Shown here in pieces: positions 1-6,237 of a stretch of 26,486 nt of DNA. Location of the stretch: positions 1 through 26,486 of IMG/VR virus record IMGVR_UViG_3300030104_001764. One strand, written 5' to 3'. Source of the DNA: a virus. Numbering within the stretch: the first letter of the stretch is position 1; every line of letters begins with the position of its first letter. Position numbers and translations under genes: made by a program. A model generated the notes under the pieces. It was not told the DNA's origin and did no database searches. It was given only the letters and a program-made list of their open reading frames with translations.

Positions 1-750
1 CCACCAGTTGATCCAGATGTAGAGGTAATATTATACTGTATACCATCAACAAAAATAGATAACTTTCTTTCTGAATCTATTTCAATTTTAAAATGATAAA
101 TAGTATTTGCTGCGACTGTGATAGGCAACTGACTTATAAAATCTGTGCCACCTATACTGTGTACAAAATGCCACTTAGTAAAGTCCGTAAATGCTTCAGA
201 GTTTGTTGCATCAGTTTGAAACTTAAAAAATGCTTGGTTCGCATCGGTTGCTACCAACTGGTCATTAGTAAGCTTTAAACCTGCCCATAATTTTTGGTTA
301 TCAATAGCATTTGTGTTTATAGAACATTCCCAAATTGTTTGGTTTTCTGTTCCCCACTTTGTGCCTGTCCATGCAGTTTGATTACTGTCTAAATGAGGAA
401 GAACAATCGCTTGGTCTTGATCTGCACCCGCTGTGGTTAATGTTATACCTGCTGCTGTGGCATTTCTAGTAGATAATGCACTTGTCATATTAGTGCCTAA
501 AACTTCAAAATTTTTGTTTGCTAAAACATGAAGTGCTAATGCTGAAGCATCATCTGCATCAGGATCAATAATATTAACTGCATTTAATTTAGGAAGTTGT
601 ACAAAATACTCCTCTAAGTAATATCTACGAGTATCTTTAAGACCACTTGCTTTAGTTCTGTCTTGGATTAAGCCAGTAGTTGTGTTTTTACTTACTAACT
701 TAAAATTGTCTTCTGATCGGACTGAGCCCGAAAAAGTTGTATTAGCCATT
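1..750 (-). CDS. Lectin-like (LamG/ConA-fold) structural protein, 3' end cut off
   Basis: The frame is open from an ATG at 748-750 to the window edge, giving the first 250 residues and no stop. AAGGAG lies 7-8 bases upstream. The N-terminal ~70 residues look like a virion attachment segment. Residues from about 120 on alternate short beta strands and end in the pattern YHFKIEIDSERKLSIFVDG, typical of concanavalin/LamG-type jelly-roll domains that bind carbohydrate or decorate particles. It follows the major capsid gene after a strong terminator, so it needs its own promoter or readthrough. I infer a structural protein (head fibre, decoration or receptor-contact domain). The fold call rests on pattern only. 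Confidence 0.6.
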
Positions 751-817
751 TAAATCTCCTTGTCTTGGCAAATGTCAGTTACACCATGTAACTGTCAAGG
801 TTTCTTTTATTATACAC

Positions 818-845
818 AAAAAAAGAAGGGCGGCAAGTGCCGCCC
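818..845 (-). terminator. Intrinsic terminator after the major capsid gene
   Basis: A perfect 7-bp GC stem (828-834 GGGCGGC with 839-845 GCCGCCC, loop AAGT) is followed on the minus strand by TTC and a run of eight T. It lies 30 bp beyond the capsid stop codon. A terminator straight after the major capsid gene is common in phages and uncouples the very high capsid mRNA from the genes beyond. Confidence 0.9.
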
Positions 846-875
846 TCAAAACTGGTGCAATAATTTGCTTGGAGG

Positions 876-1787
876 CTAGGCCGCACCAGGTGTTCCAAAT
901 AAACATCTCCAGTCTGAAAAACCGAAGCTGTATCTTTCTCTTGCCTTAAAACGCATATTTCCAGTGTCAAAGTCACCTTCCATAGCAGTCTTAATAGCAG
1001 CTCTATTAAAGTACTTTAAGCCGTTAGGAGCATCTGTTTTAATAAAGAATGCATCTGTATCTGTTAAGAAATGGTTTACAACGGCACCTTCAGGTATCAT
1101 TCCCATATTCTTAATAGCATTTGCATCGTTATCTGCAGTTCCTACTCTTAAATTACTGTTTAACACTCTTTCAGCAATAAATTGTAATTCTTTTGGAATT
1201 ATCAACTTAGTGCCTCTTACAGCGATTTTTAAGCCTCTCTCATCCTGTAAACCAGCAATGTCAATTAAAGCTTGCTCTAGCGAAGTCTCGTTTAAGTCTG
1301 CCGCTGTTGACAATATATTACTTTGATTTCCACTGATAGTCGGATGAGCATTACTTAATAAAGCAACTCCGTCACCACCTGCACTAGCTCCTGCAGTAAA
1401 AGCATTATTTAACACAGCTGCAGCTTTAATTTGCTTTGTCTGTGCCATTGATCTTGCCAATGCTTTTGTGTAACGACCCGCAAGACGATCATAAAGATTA
1501 TCCTCAATAGCTTCTTCAGTAATAGAGAAAGCTAATGCGATAGTCTCATGTGTGTATCTTGAGGTAAAAGTTTCTTGTGCGTCATCAAAACTAATCGATC
1601 CACCCTCTGACTTAGACGGTGCAGTCGAGAAGCCTGCTAACATCACTTCTTCTTCAAACGCTCTATCTGATGATTCCTCATCAAATATCTCCGAATGCTC
1701 GTTCTCATAACGATCATACTCTAGACCAAACAGGGCGTTAAGTCCAGGTTCTAGCTCTTTTGCTAGTTGTGCTCTTGAAATAGCCAT
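876..1787 (-). CDS. Major capsid protein
   Basis: This 303-residue protein forms the head shell. The family is recognised from its overall pattern and position: an acidic N-terminal arm (ELEPGLNALFG near residues 11-21, then EDER-rich stretches), a central DGVALLSNAHP motif, a helical IKNMGMIPEG segment and an aromatic C-terminus ending FSDWRCLFGTPGAA, as in major head proteins of uncultured marine phages. Position agrees: portal, scaffold and decoration-like genes precede it and a strong terminator follows. The ATG at 1785-1787 has AGGGG 7-8 bases upstream. The fold is presumably HK97-like (inference). Length is normal and nothing is broken. Confidence 0.85.
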   Translation of the reverse strand: MAISRAQLAKELEPGLNALFGLEYDRYENEHSEIFDEESSDRAFEEEVMLAGFSTAPSKSEGGSISFDDAQETFTSRYTHETIALAFSITEEAIEDNLYDRLAGRYTKALARSMAQTKQIKAAAVLNNAFTAGASAGGDGVALLSNAHPTISGNQSNILSTAADLNETSLEQALIDIAGLQDERGLKIAVRGTKLIIPKELQFIAERVLNSNLRVGTADNDANAIKNMGMIPEGAVVNHFLTDTDAFFIKTDAPNGLKYFNRAAIKTAMEGDFDTGNMRFKARERYSFGFSDWRCLFGTPGAA

Positions 1788-1801
1788 TTTCTAACCCCTT
1801 C

Positions 1802-2434
1802 CTATATGCCTGTTGTAGCGTAAGTACCTACTGCAATAGTAGTACCGCTATTAAAGTGACCATTTAACCTTACGATGTATTGATGCCCAGCAGCAGAATA
1901 ATCTGCGTTTGCGGCATCTTCGTAAAGACCTACAATCCTCACATCAAGTGTATTAGTTGTAGCGGCTGTACTGATATCTAACATATCGCTAGATTTACCA
2001 GTAGCTGTGCTACCGTTGTTTACACTTGCCATGTCACAGTTGATAAAAGTATCTGCAAGAGCTGTTGCTCTGTCAGTATTTGTACCATCTGCTACTACAA
2101 CATAAAGTTGCATAGGATCGTCATGTACGAATGCTTTCACAGGATGATTTGTGTCCACACTTACTGCGTTAGATCCAGGCCAATAGTTCTTAAAAGTAGT
2201 TTTTCCAGTGACTGAGTCTACAAACTCTACACCTGCTAATACACCTAATGGGGCAATCGCTTGATCAGAAATAACGATTGTTCCTGAAGAATCAGGAACA
2301 ACGATTCCGCCATTGTATATAGCTGTTGTATAGTTATTTGCAATCTCATACTGAGTTGTGGCCATATTACTTGGGTTGCCACCTACCTTACCTATCGGAC
2401 GAAGACCAAAACCAGCTGATAGTTGATTTGCCAT
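1802..2434 (-). CDS. Probable capsid decoration / minor head protein
   Basis: This 210-residue protein is rich in Ala, Thr, Gly and Asn, with many short predicted beta strands and no membrane segment. The start MANQLSAGFGLRPIGKVGG resembles small head-associated proteins that often sit directly before the major capsid gene in marine phages (the MANQ.AFGLRP type). The ATG at 2432-2434 has GGAG about 9 bases upstream. The gene ends 14 bp before the capsid gene starts, so the two are co-transcribed. A role in decorating or stabilising the head is inferred from composition and position. Confidence 0.55.
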   Translation of the reverse strand: MANQLSAGFGLRPIGKVGGNPSNMATTQYEIANNYTTAIYNGGIVVPDSSGTIVISDQAIAPLGVLAGVEFVDSVTGKTTFKNYWPGSNAVSVDTNHPVKAFVHDDPMQLYVVVADGTNTDRATALADTFINCDMASVNNGSTATGKSSDMLDISTAATTNTLDVRIVGLYEDAANADYSAAGHQYIVRLNGHFNSGTTIAVGTYATTGI

Positions 2435-2461
2435 TTATTTTACTCCAATAATGGGGCCATC

Positions 2462-2950
2462 CTATTGTTTTTTAGGACCGCCAAAGGTTACACGAGATTG
2501 ACGATCTGGTCGATTGATCGTCATAGTTGAATGTGCGTTTTCTCTCATCATATCTGAATCCACTGCTTGCATTTGATCTGCTTTCCTTTGATTAAAGTAT
2601 GCAGTTCTTTCTGCTATAGTTTCTTCAGGCATACGAGCTAAAACTAACCCACCTACTCCGAAAACACCTTCATATTTACCCGAATCTACTACTGGGGCTT
2701 CAAAATCTGGGTATTCATCTGCTCTTACGAGCTCCCAACCTTCTCTAAGTTTTGCCGAAACATTCTTGGTATCATTGAAACCACGAGTTTCTGCTCTTAC
2801 CCATCGATGTTTAAAGCCATCTGGTGCGGGTGGTGCATCCAGCATGGATGGTGGAGCCCACGGCTTACGCGATGCCGCCTTCTCCCTTGTCTGTGTTGCG
2901 CGAGGAGTTCTTTTAATAGAACCTTCAAACATATCGTCTTGTTGTGCCAT
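2462..2950 (-). CDS. Conserved head-module protein of unknown function
   Basis: A 162-residue hydrophilic, charged protein. It has a proline-rich stretch near residues 30-45 (KPWAPPSMLDAPPAPDG), then HRWVRAETRGFND, a compact domain to about residue 110, and a Gln/Arg-rich tail. No catalytic motif, membrane segment or cysteine pair is visible. It lies between the scaffold-like gene and the decoration-like gene, and its ATG has AAGGAG about 10 bases upstream. Its position suggests a head assembly or completion role, but I do not recognise the family well enough to assign one. Confidence 0.6.
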   Translation of the reverse strand: MAQQDDMFEGSIKRTPRATQTREKAASRKPWAPPSMLDAPPAPDGFKHRWVRAETRGFNDTKNVSAKLREGWELVRADEYPDFEAPVVDSGKYEGVFGVGGLVLARMPEETIAERTAYFNQRKADQMQAVDSDMMRENAHSTMTINRPDRQSRVTFGGPKKQ

Positions 2951-2955
2951 TTATT

Positions 2956-3846
2956 TTACTCCTTAACGTATTTTGCGTATTGCTCTAGAGTTACCCCAAG
3001 TTTTTTAGCCATAGCTACTTGCCTTTGGGTTAATCTAACCTTGTTCCCACTACTGCGCCCAGTTCCAGAGGATCTATTTACAGAGGCAACCGTCTGGGCG
3101 GGTCGCTTGCTCTGAGTATCCTCCTTAAACTTATGAGGAAATTCTTCCTTCATACGTCTATCCAATGTATCATAGTACTCATCGCTCTTCGGGTCAATAC
3201 CTTCTGATTCGACAAGTTCTTTATGAATACCAAATGCTGCATAGGTCATAGCGCTATCATCGCCAAACCAATCATTCCGTTGTGCCCAGCTTTCTGCTTT
3301 AGGATCAGGCCTTGCAGGAGCTTGAACAGGTGTTTGTTGGACTACAGGCTGTTCCTGAGCTTGCTTTTGTCTTCTCTCGTTAGCAGACTTAGCCTGAGCC
3401 GCTCTATCCGCATCTACGGCAAGCTGTGTCATTTTTCTCTGCGCAGCTACCACCGCTTCTGTATCACCAATTTCCATGGCACTTCTTAAAGCAGATTCTG
3501 TTTGAGCTAATTCAGATTCTACGCGACCACTATATTGATCAACGTAGCTGTTATCCATCTGATTAAGTCTTTGAGCTAATTCTTGGTTTTCTTTTGCTTT
3601 TTGCTGCGCAAACCTAGTCGCTTCATCAGCGCTTTTCTCAGCTTCTCGCATTTTTTTAGTAAGACGATTAATTCTTTTTTGAGTTTGATTTTCACTTTTT
3701 TGAAACTCATCCTCAGACGCTGCAACTTCAGGTTCAGCTGCAACCTCTTCATTTTCAGTCGGTTGTTCGACAGTAACTTCCACATCTGGACCATCTTCTT
3801 CACCTAAATCTAAATCTAGTTCTGCTTGTGCTTCTTTTCCACTCAT
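2956..3846 (-). CDS. Putative capsid scaffolding protein
   Basis: A 296-residue, very hydrophilic protein. The first ~50 residues are strongly acidic (ELDLDLGEEDGPDVEV). Residues ~50-175 form a long heptad-like Lys/Glu/Gln/Ala coiled coil with many RLNQ and AQ repeats. The C-terminus ends in a small basic helical segment (VRLTQRQVAMAKKLGVTLEQ). Acidic plus coiled coil plus basic capsid-binding end is the usual architecture of phage scaffolds, and the gene lies between portal and major capsid as scaffolds normally do. GAGGT is 5 bases before the ATG. Sequence similarity to a named scaffold is not claimed. Confidence 0.7.
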   Translation of the reverse strand: MSGKEAQAELDLDLGEEDGPDVEVTVEQPTENEEVAAEPEVAASEDEFQKSENQTQKRINRLTKKMREAEKSADEATRFAQQKAKENQELAQRLNQMDNSYVDQYSGRVESELAQTESALRSAMEIGDTEAVVAAQRKMTQLAVDADRAAQAKSANERRQKQAQEQPVVQQTPVQAPARPDPKAESWAQRNDWFGDDSAMTYAAFGIHKELVESEGIDPKSDEYYDTLDRRMKEEFPHKFKEDTQSKRPAQTVASVNRSSGTGRSSGNKVRLTQRQVAMAKKLGVTLEQYAKYVKE

Positions 3847-3855
3847 ATCTACCTC

Positions 3856-4275
3856 TTAATAATGTAAAATGTCTTCAGGGTCCATGATTTTTGCTAAAAT
3901 CTCATCATCATTTAAAATTCTGACCTCTCCGCCGTCTATTTTAAAACGAGATCCTGCATATCGGGCAAACATTACCCAATCCTTTTCCGCGCACCAAGGG
4001 CCCGCTGGAAACTTCTCTGTATCCTTGTAAGCTAGTGAGCCTACTTTCAATACATAACCCACTTGCGTGGAAACCTGTCCTTCTTCTACAAGCTTGTCTG
4101 GTAACAAAATACCGCCCTCTGTCTTACCCTTACCTCTGTACGGCAGAATAAGTATTCGCCAGCCTGTTGGCTTCGGCATTCTTTCTATTAAGCTTTGTTC
4201 TATTAAGCTAGGGTCTAAAACTCTGTCTTTTGGATCTACATAAGTTCCATTTAATTCTGTGGGGGACGTATCCAT
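3856..4275 (-). CDS. Phage-encoded GroES-like co-chaperonin (Cpn10)
   Basis: A 139-residue protein with a Cpn10 core at about residues 36-130. It contains PTGWRILILPYR (first strand of the barrel), a Gly/Lys mobile-loop segment ending GGILLPDK at ~54-61, VGYVLKVGSLAY, the DWVMFARYAGSRFKIDGGEV strands and a final DDEILAKI. GroES caps GroEL and closes the folding chamber; phage versions such as T4 gp31 adapt host GroEL for capsid protein. The ~35-residue N-terminal extension is longer than in bacterial GroES. It sits next to the scaffold gene, fitting a job in capsid folding. Its start abuts the stop of the upstream gene with no gap. Confidence 0.85.
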   Translation of the reverse strand: MDTSPTELNGTYVDPKDRVLDPSLIEQSLIERMPKPTGWRILILPYRGKGKTEGGILLPDKLVEEGQVSTQVGYVLKVGSLAYKDTEKFPAGPWCAEKDWVMFARYAGSRFKIDGGEVRILNDDEILAKIMDPEDILHY

Positions 4276-4473
4276 CTAAGCTTCCTCTTGTTCACGCTTA
4301 TCCAAAAGATTTTTTATTTCGCCCTCTAGATAATCTAAAGATTTTAACTCACCCATAAGACCTTTGTAATGTTCCATGTCTTTCACGTTATCAAACTCTA
4401 AAGTCTCTCGAATAAGTTCTCTTCTTTCTTTTATAAGCCTAAATACAGCTTGTGCAAGATAAATCTCATTCAT
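4276..4473 (-). CDS. Small helical protein of unknown function
   Basis: A 65-residue protein, almost entirely charged helix (KERRELIRETLEF, LKSLDYLEGEIKNLLDKRE), probably a short coiled coil. It ends exactly where the GroES-like gene begins (TAG directly followed by ATG), so the pair is translationally linked. GAGG lies 11 bases before the ATG. No family is recognised. Confidence 0.65.
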   Translation of the reverse strand: MNEIYLAQAVFRLIKERRELIRETLEFDNVKDMEHYKGLMGELKSLDYLEGEIKNLLDKREQEEA

Positions 4474-4496
4474 TTGTATAAAAACCTCATATTATT

Positions 4497-4658
4497 CTAT
4501 TCTGTCGTATATTCTCTTATACCTTCAAAGCTACTTTGACACATTGGGCATTTATATTCAACAAATTTTAAAATTCCTGCAAAAGGAATGGGTTCTTCAA
4601 CTTCGTGTTTTACAAAAGCTACTTTATGTATATAACATATTTCAGTTTCTGGCTGCAC
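4497..4658 (-). CDS. 53-residue zinc-binding-like microprotein, GTG start
   Basis: An open frame begins at GTG 4656-4658 with GGGG about 6 bases upstream and ends at TAG 4497-4499. An in-frame TAA two codons upstream of the GTG excludes a longer product, and the only internal ATG falls inside the CPMC motif. The protein has CYIHK near the start and KCPMCQSSF near the end, so a Cys/His cluster for one zinc ion is plausible. It fills the gap between two certain genes on the same strand. No family is recognised and the non-ATG start lowers certainty. Confidence 0.6.
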   Translation of the reverse strand: MQPETEICYIHKVAFVKHEVEEPIPFAGILKFVEYKCPMCQSSFEGIREYTTE

Positions 4659-4739
4659 GTTTTACCCCATTGACATGTTTTCTGTAAAAATAATTACCAA
4701 TTTTATTAAAAAACCTAAATAATTCTAAATTTATGCGAA

Positions 4740-4880
4740 TCATACTTTTTTTACAGTCTGTTTTGCTCGTTTAAAGTTTTTTTTAGTTGGAGCTCCTTTA
4801 GCTCCCGCCTTACGCATCTTCTCGCCACTACCTGCAGCTATTCTTTTTCTTTTTGCATGAATGTTTTTGTATAAACTCAT
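4740..4880 (-). CDS. 46-residue basic peptide, conserved in marine phages
   Basis: The ORF starts at ATG 4878-4880, overlapping the TGA of the holin-like gene (ATGA), and ends at TGA 4740-4742. The product begins MSLYKNIHAKRKRIAAGSGE and continues with Lys/Arg/Gly/Ala-rich sequence to a KKV end. I recall near-identical short peptides (MSLYKNIHAKRKRI...) in uncultured marine phage genomes, so this is a real gene although it is shorter than most gene-caller limits. It is strongly basic with no membrane segment. Its function is unknown; nucleic-acid or membrane-surface binding is possible. Confidence 0.75.
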   Translation of the reverse strand: MSLYKNIHAKRKRIAAGSGEKMRKAGAKGAPTKKNFKRAKQTVKKV

Positions 4881-5272
4881 TTGGTTAATCCTTTCTGCTT
4901 TTCATATGTCCTAAGTCCCCCCAATCCGAGCATTCCCATCAAAACGGTCATAAGTGAACCCATGTCAAAAGTTGGCAATTCAGGTATCTGCACGGTCAAA
5001 TAAGCACAAACAAACATAGTAACAGGCGCCAGTACGAAATGCCAACATAGGGCAATACCGCATGTCCAACCGATAAAGGGGCGCCAGCCCGCCACAAATA
5101 TAGATTTATGTTGCGCTTCAGCTTTATTTATCTCTATCTGACCTTTTGCAAGCTCCTGCGCGTGAGATTCGGCCATAGTAGCTACCTCGTGAGCCAGCTT
5201 GTTTTTCATGTCCTTATCTTCTATAAACTTGCCAAGTAAGTTACTTACTGGCCCTATTAACGCTGTTAACAT
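4877..5272 (-). CDS. Holin-like membrane protein (3TM / GTA-holin type)
   Basis: Translated from the ATG at 5270-5272, which has AGGGAG 7-8 bases upstream; a start 45 bases earlier has no such site. The 131-residue product opens MLTALIGPVSNLLGKFIEDK and has a charged helix with EVATMAESHAQELAKGQIE. Two hydrophobic segments follow, with GWRPFIGWTCGIALCWHF before the first and MGSLMTVLMGMLGLGGLRTYEK in the second. This layout, including the WRPFIGW motif, matches the 3TM holin family seen in gene-transfer agents and phages. Holins permeabilise the inner membrane to release endolysin; no endolysin is in this window. It overlaps genes on both sides. Confidence 0.75.
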   Translation of the reverse strand: MLTALIGPVSNLLGKFIEDKDMKNKLAHEVATMAESHAQELAKGQIEINKAEAQHKSIFVAGWRPFIGWTCGIALCWHFVLAPVTMFVCAYLTVQIPELPTFDMGSLMTVLMGMLGLGGLRTYEKQKGLTK

Positions 5273-5477
5273 TATTATCTCCCTTATGTTCGTGGCCCAT
5301 CCATATACCAAATACACCTGTCATTACACCCATAACAACAGAGACAAATGCTGATTGCGAGGCTGTTGGAGCATCTAAGCCCATAAACCATTCTGCACAA
5401 CGCCAAGACATTACTGTACTAGCAAGCATCATCAATCTTGGTAATATTTTCCATCTTAAAAAAGTGTCTACATTCAT
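5241..5477 (-). CDS. Small two-helix membrane protein of the lysis-like cassette
   Basis: A 78-residue protein with two hydrophobic stretches, about residues 13-33 (LPRLMMLASTVMSW) and 42-62 (SAFVSVVMGVMTGVFGIWMG), then a short polar tail GHEHKGDNN. The type (WRCAEWFM...FGIWMGHE) is familiar from marine phages, where it stands beside holin-like genes. Its ATG overlaps the TGA of the previous gene and its 3' end overlaps the start of the holin-like gene by 32 bp, so production of the two is coupled. A role as pinholin, antiholin or accessory membrane protein is inference. Confidence 0.65.
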   Translation of the reverse strand: MNVDTFLRWKILPRLMMLASTVMSWRCAEWFMGLDAPTASQSAFVSVVMGVMTGVFGIWMGHEHKGDNNVNSVNRASK

Positions 5478-5683
5478 TTCATCAACGCCTCATTCAACCC
5501 AAATACTTCTAATATCATAAAAGTAAAAAACAATAATAAAATACCGCCTGCTATTAATTTACCAGAAAAATTAGTTGAGCCTATCTTTATTGCAATGAAC
5601 TCATTTCCTAATATGCGAAGAATAAGCTCAAAGCTATTCTGACCTATGTCTATATTAACAATTTTCTTTTTATCTTCAGGCAT
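5474..5683 (-). CDS. Small single-TM membrane protein
   Basis: The start chosen is ATG 5681-5683, preceded by GAGGGT at the right distance; a longer frame upstream lacks a ribosome site. The 69-residue protein has a charged N-terminus (MPEDKKKIVNIDIGQ), an amphipathic middle and one strong transmembrane helix near residues 43-60 (AGGILLLFFTFMILEVFG). Its ATG shares a base with the stop of the upstream gene (TAATG) and its TGA overlaps the next ATG. It forms a run of four coupled membrane or secreted small proteins, presumably a lysis or membrane-remodelling set. Confidence 0.6.
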   Translation of the reverse strand: MPEDKKKIVNIDIGQNSFELILRILGNEFIAIKIGSTNFSGKLIAGGILLLFFTFMILEVFGLNEALMK

Positions 5684-5880
5684 TAATACACCCTCACTTT
5701 CTTTGGATCTATCTTTGGAACTAGTTTGCACATGCATTGATATGTAGTTTCTTTGTTTTCCCGCATAATAGTTTGATTATGCAATCTTTTTTTATATGAC
5801 AAACAATTACTGACATCTTTGAAGTAGATCCCGCCTTCCAGCTGTGCGCCTAAATAGCAGACAAGCATGAAGGCCGTCAC
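5683..5880 (-). CDS. Small exported or membrane-anchored protein, GTG start
   Basis: A 65-residue product starting with GTG at 5878-5880 (AGGATC 12 bases upstream); the next ATG, four codons in, has no ribosome site. The first ~14 residues are hydrophobic (TAFMLVCYLGAQLEGG) and would act as a signal or anchor. The rest is basic, with cysteines at C8, C26, C49 and C51. Its TAA overlaps the next ATG by one base. Position beside holin-like genes would suit a spanin-like or other envelope role, but no lipobox is clear and no family is claimed. Confidence 0.55.
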   Translation of the reverse strand: MTAFMLVCYLGAQLEGGIYFKDVSNCLSYKKRLHNQTIMRENKETTYQCMCKLVPKIDPKKVRVY

Positions 5881-5882
5881 TT

Positions 5883-6077
5883 TTACAAGAGATCCTTATA
5901 GTAATCAGAGTTAGGAGCAAATACTTCACCACCGTCTGCCATTTTCATAGGTTTCACTTTATCCCCGTGACCTTCTCTAATTAAAAACTGCTCGAAACTC
6001 ATAAAATCTGAAGCGGGACCGTCAAAAAATTCTACTCTTAAATCTTTTTCTGTTCTTTTATCACCTGCTTTAGCCAT
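5883..6077 (-). CDS. Hypothetical protein with KMADGGEV motif
   Basis: A 64-residue soluble, charged protein. It has a basic start (MAKAGDKRTEKDLRVEFF), then FEQFLIREGHG and the motif KPMKMADGGEVFAPNSDYY. Short proteins with such an M(A/K)DGG tag recur near portal genes in uncultured marine phages. AAAGG lies 8-9 bases upstream of the ATG. It ends two bases before the GTG of the exported protein gene. Function unknown. Confidence 0.6.
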   Translation of the reverse strand: MAKAGDKRTEKDLRVEFFDGPASDFMSFEQFLIREGHGDKVKPMKMADGGEVFAPNSDYYKDLL

Positions 6078-6078
6078 C

Positions 6079-6237
6079 TTATTTACCTTTCTTAATTTTT
6101 TTCATACCCTCAGACGCTTTTATTATACCTCCTGGATCTGGCATAAGAATCTCTTTAATTTTTGCAGAGCCTTTAGAAGCTGAAATAATACCTCCTGCTC
6201 CTAAGTTAACTTTTGAAGTTCCTTTATTTTTAGCCAT
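6079..6237 (-). CDS. 52-residue microprotein with an internal duplication
   Basis: The frame runs from ATG 6235-6237 to TAA 6079-6081. A near-perfect ribosome site, AAGGAGGT, is placed 4-5 bases upstream inside the end of the portal gene, and the two genes overlap by 8 bp. The product holds the same 14-residue unit twice, GGIISASKGSAKIK at 15-28 and GGIIKASEGMKKIK at 36-49. It is basic and Gly/Lys-rich. The strong ribosome site and the repeat argue that it is real and well made. Function unknown; a small virion or DNA-binding peptide is possible. Confidence 0.7.
   Translation of the reverse strand: MAKNKGTSKVNLGAGGIISASKGSAKIKEILMPDPGGIIKASEGMKKIKKGK

Noticed and set aside
964-1326. Plus-strand 120-residue reading frame
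   Set aside because: It is antisense to the well-supported major capsid gene and has no own start signals or recognisable protein pattern.
3576-3807. Overlapping frames on both strands within the scaffold gene
   Set aside because: They are very Lys- or Phe-rich products of low-complexity coiled-coil coding DNA and lack ribosome sites.
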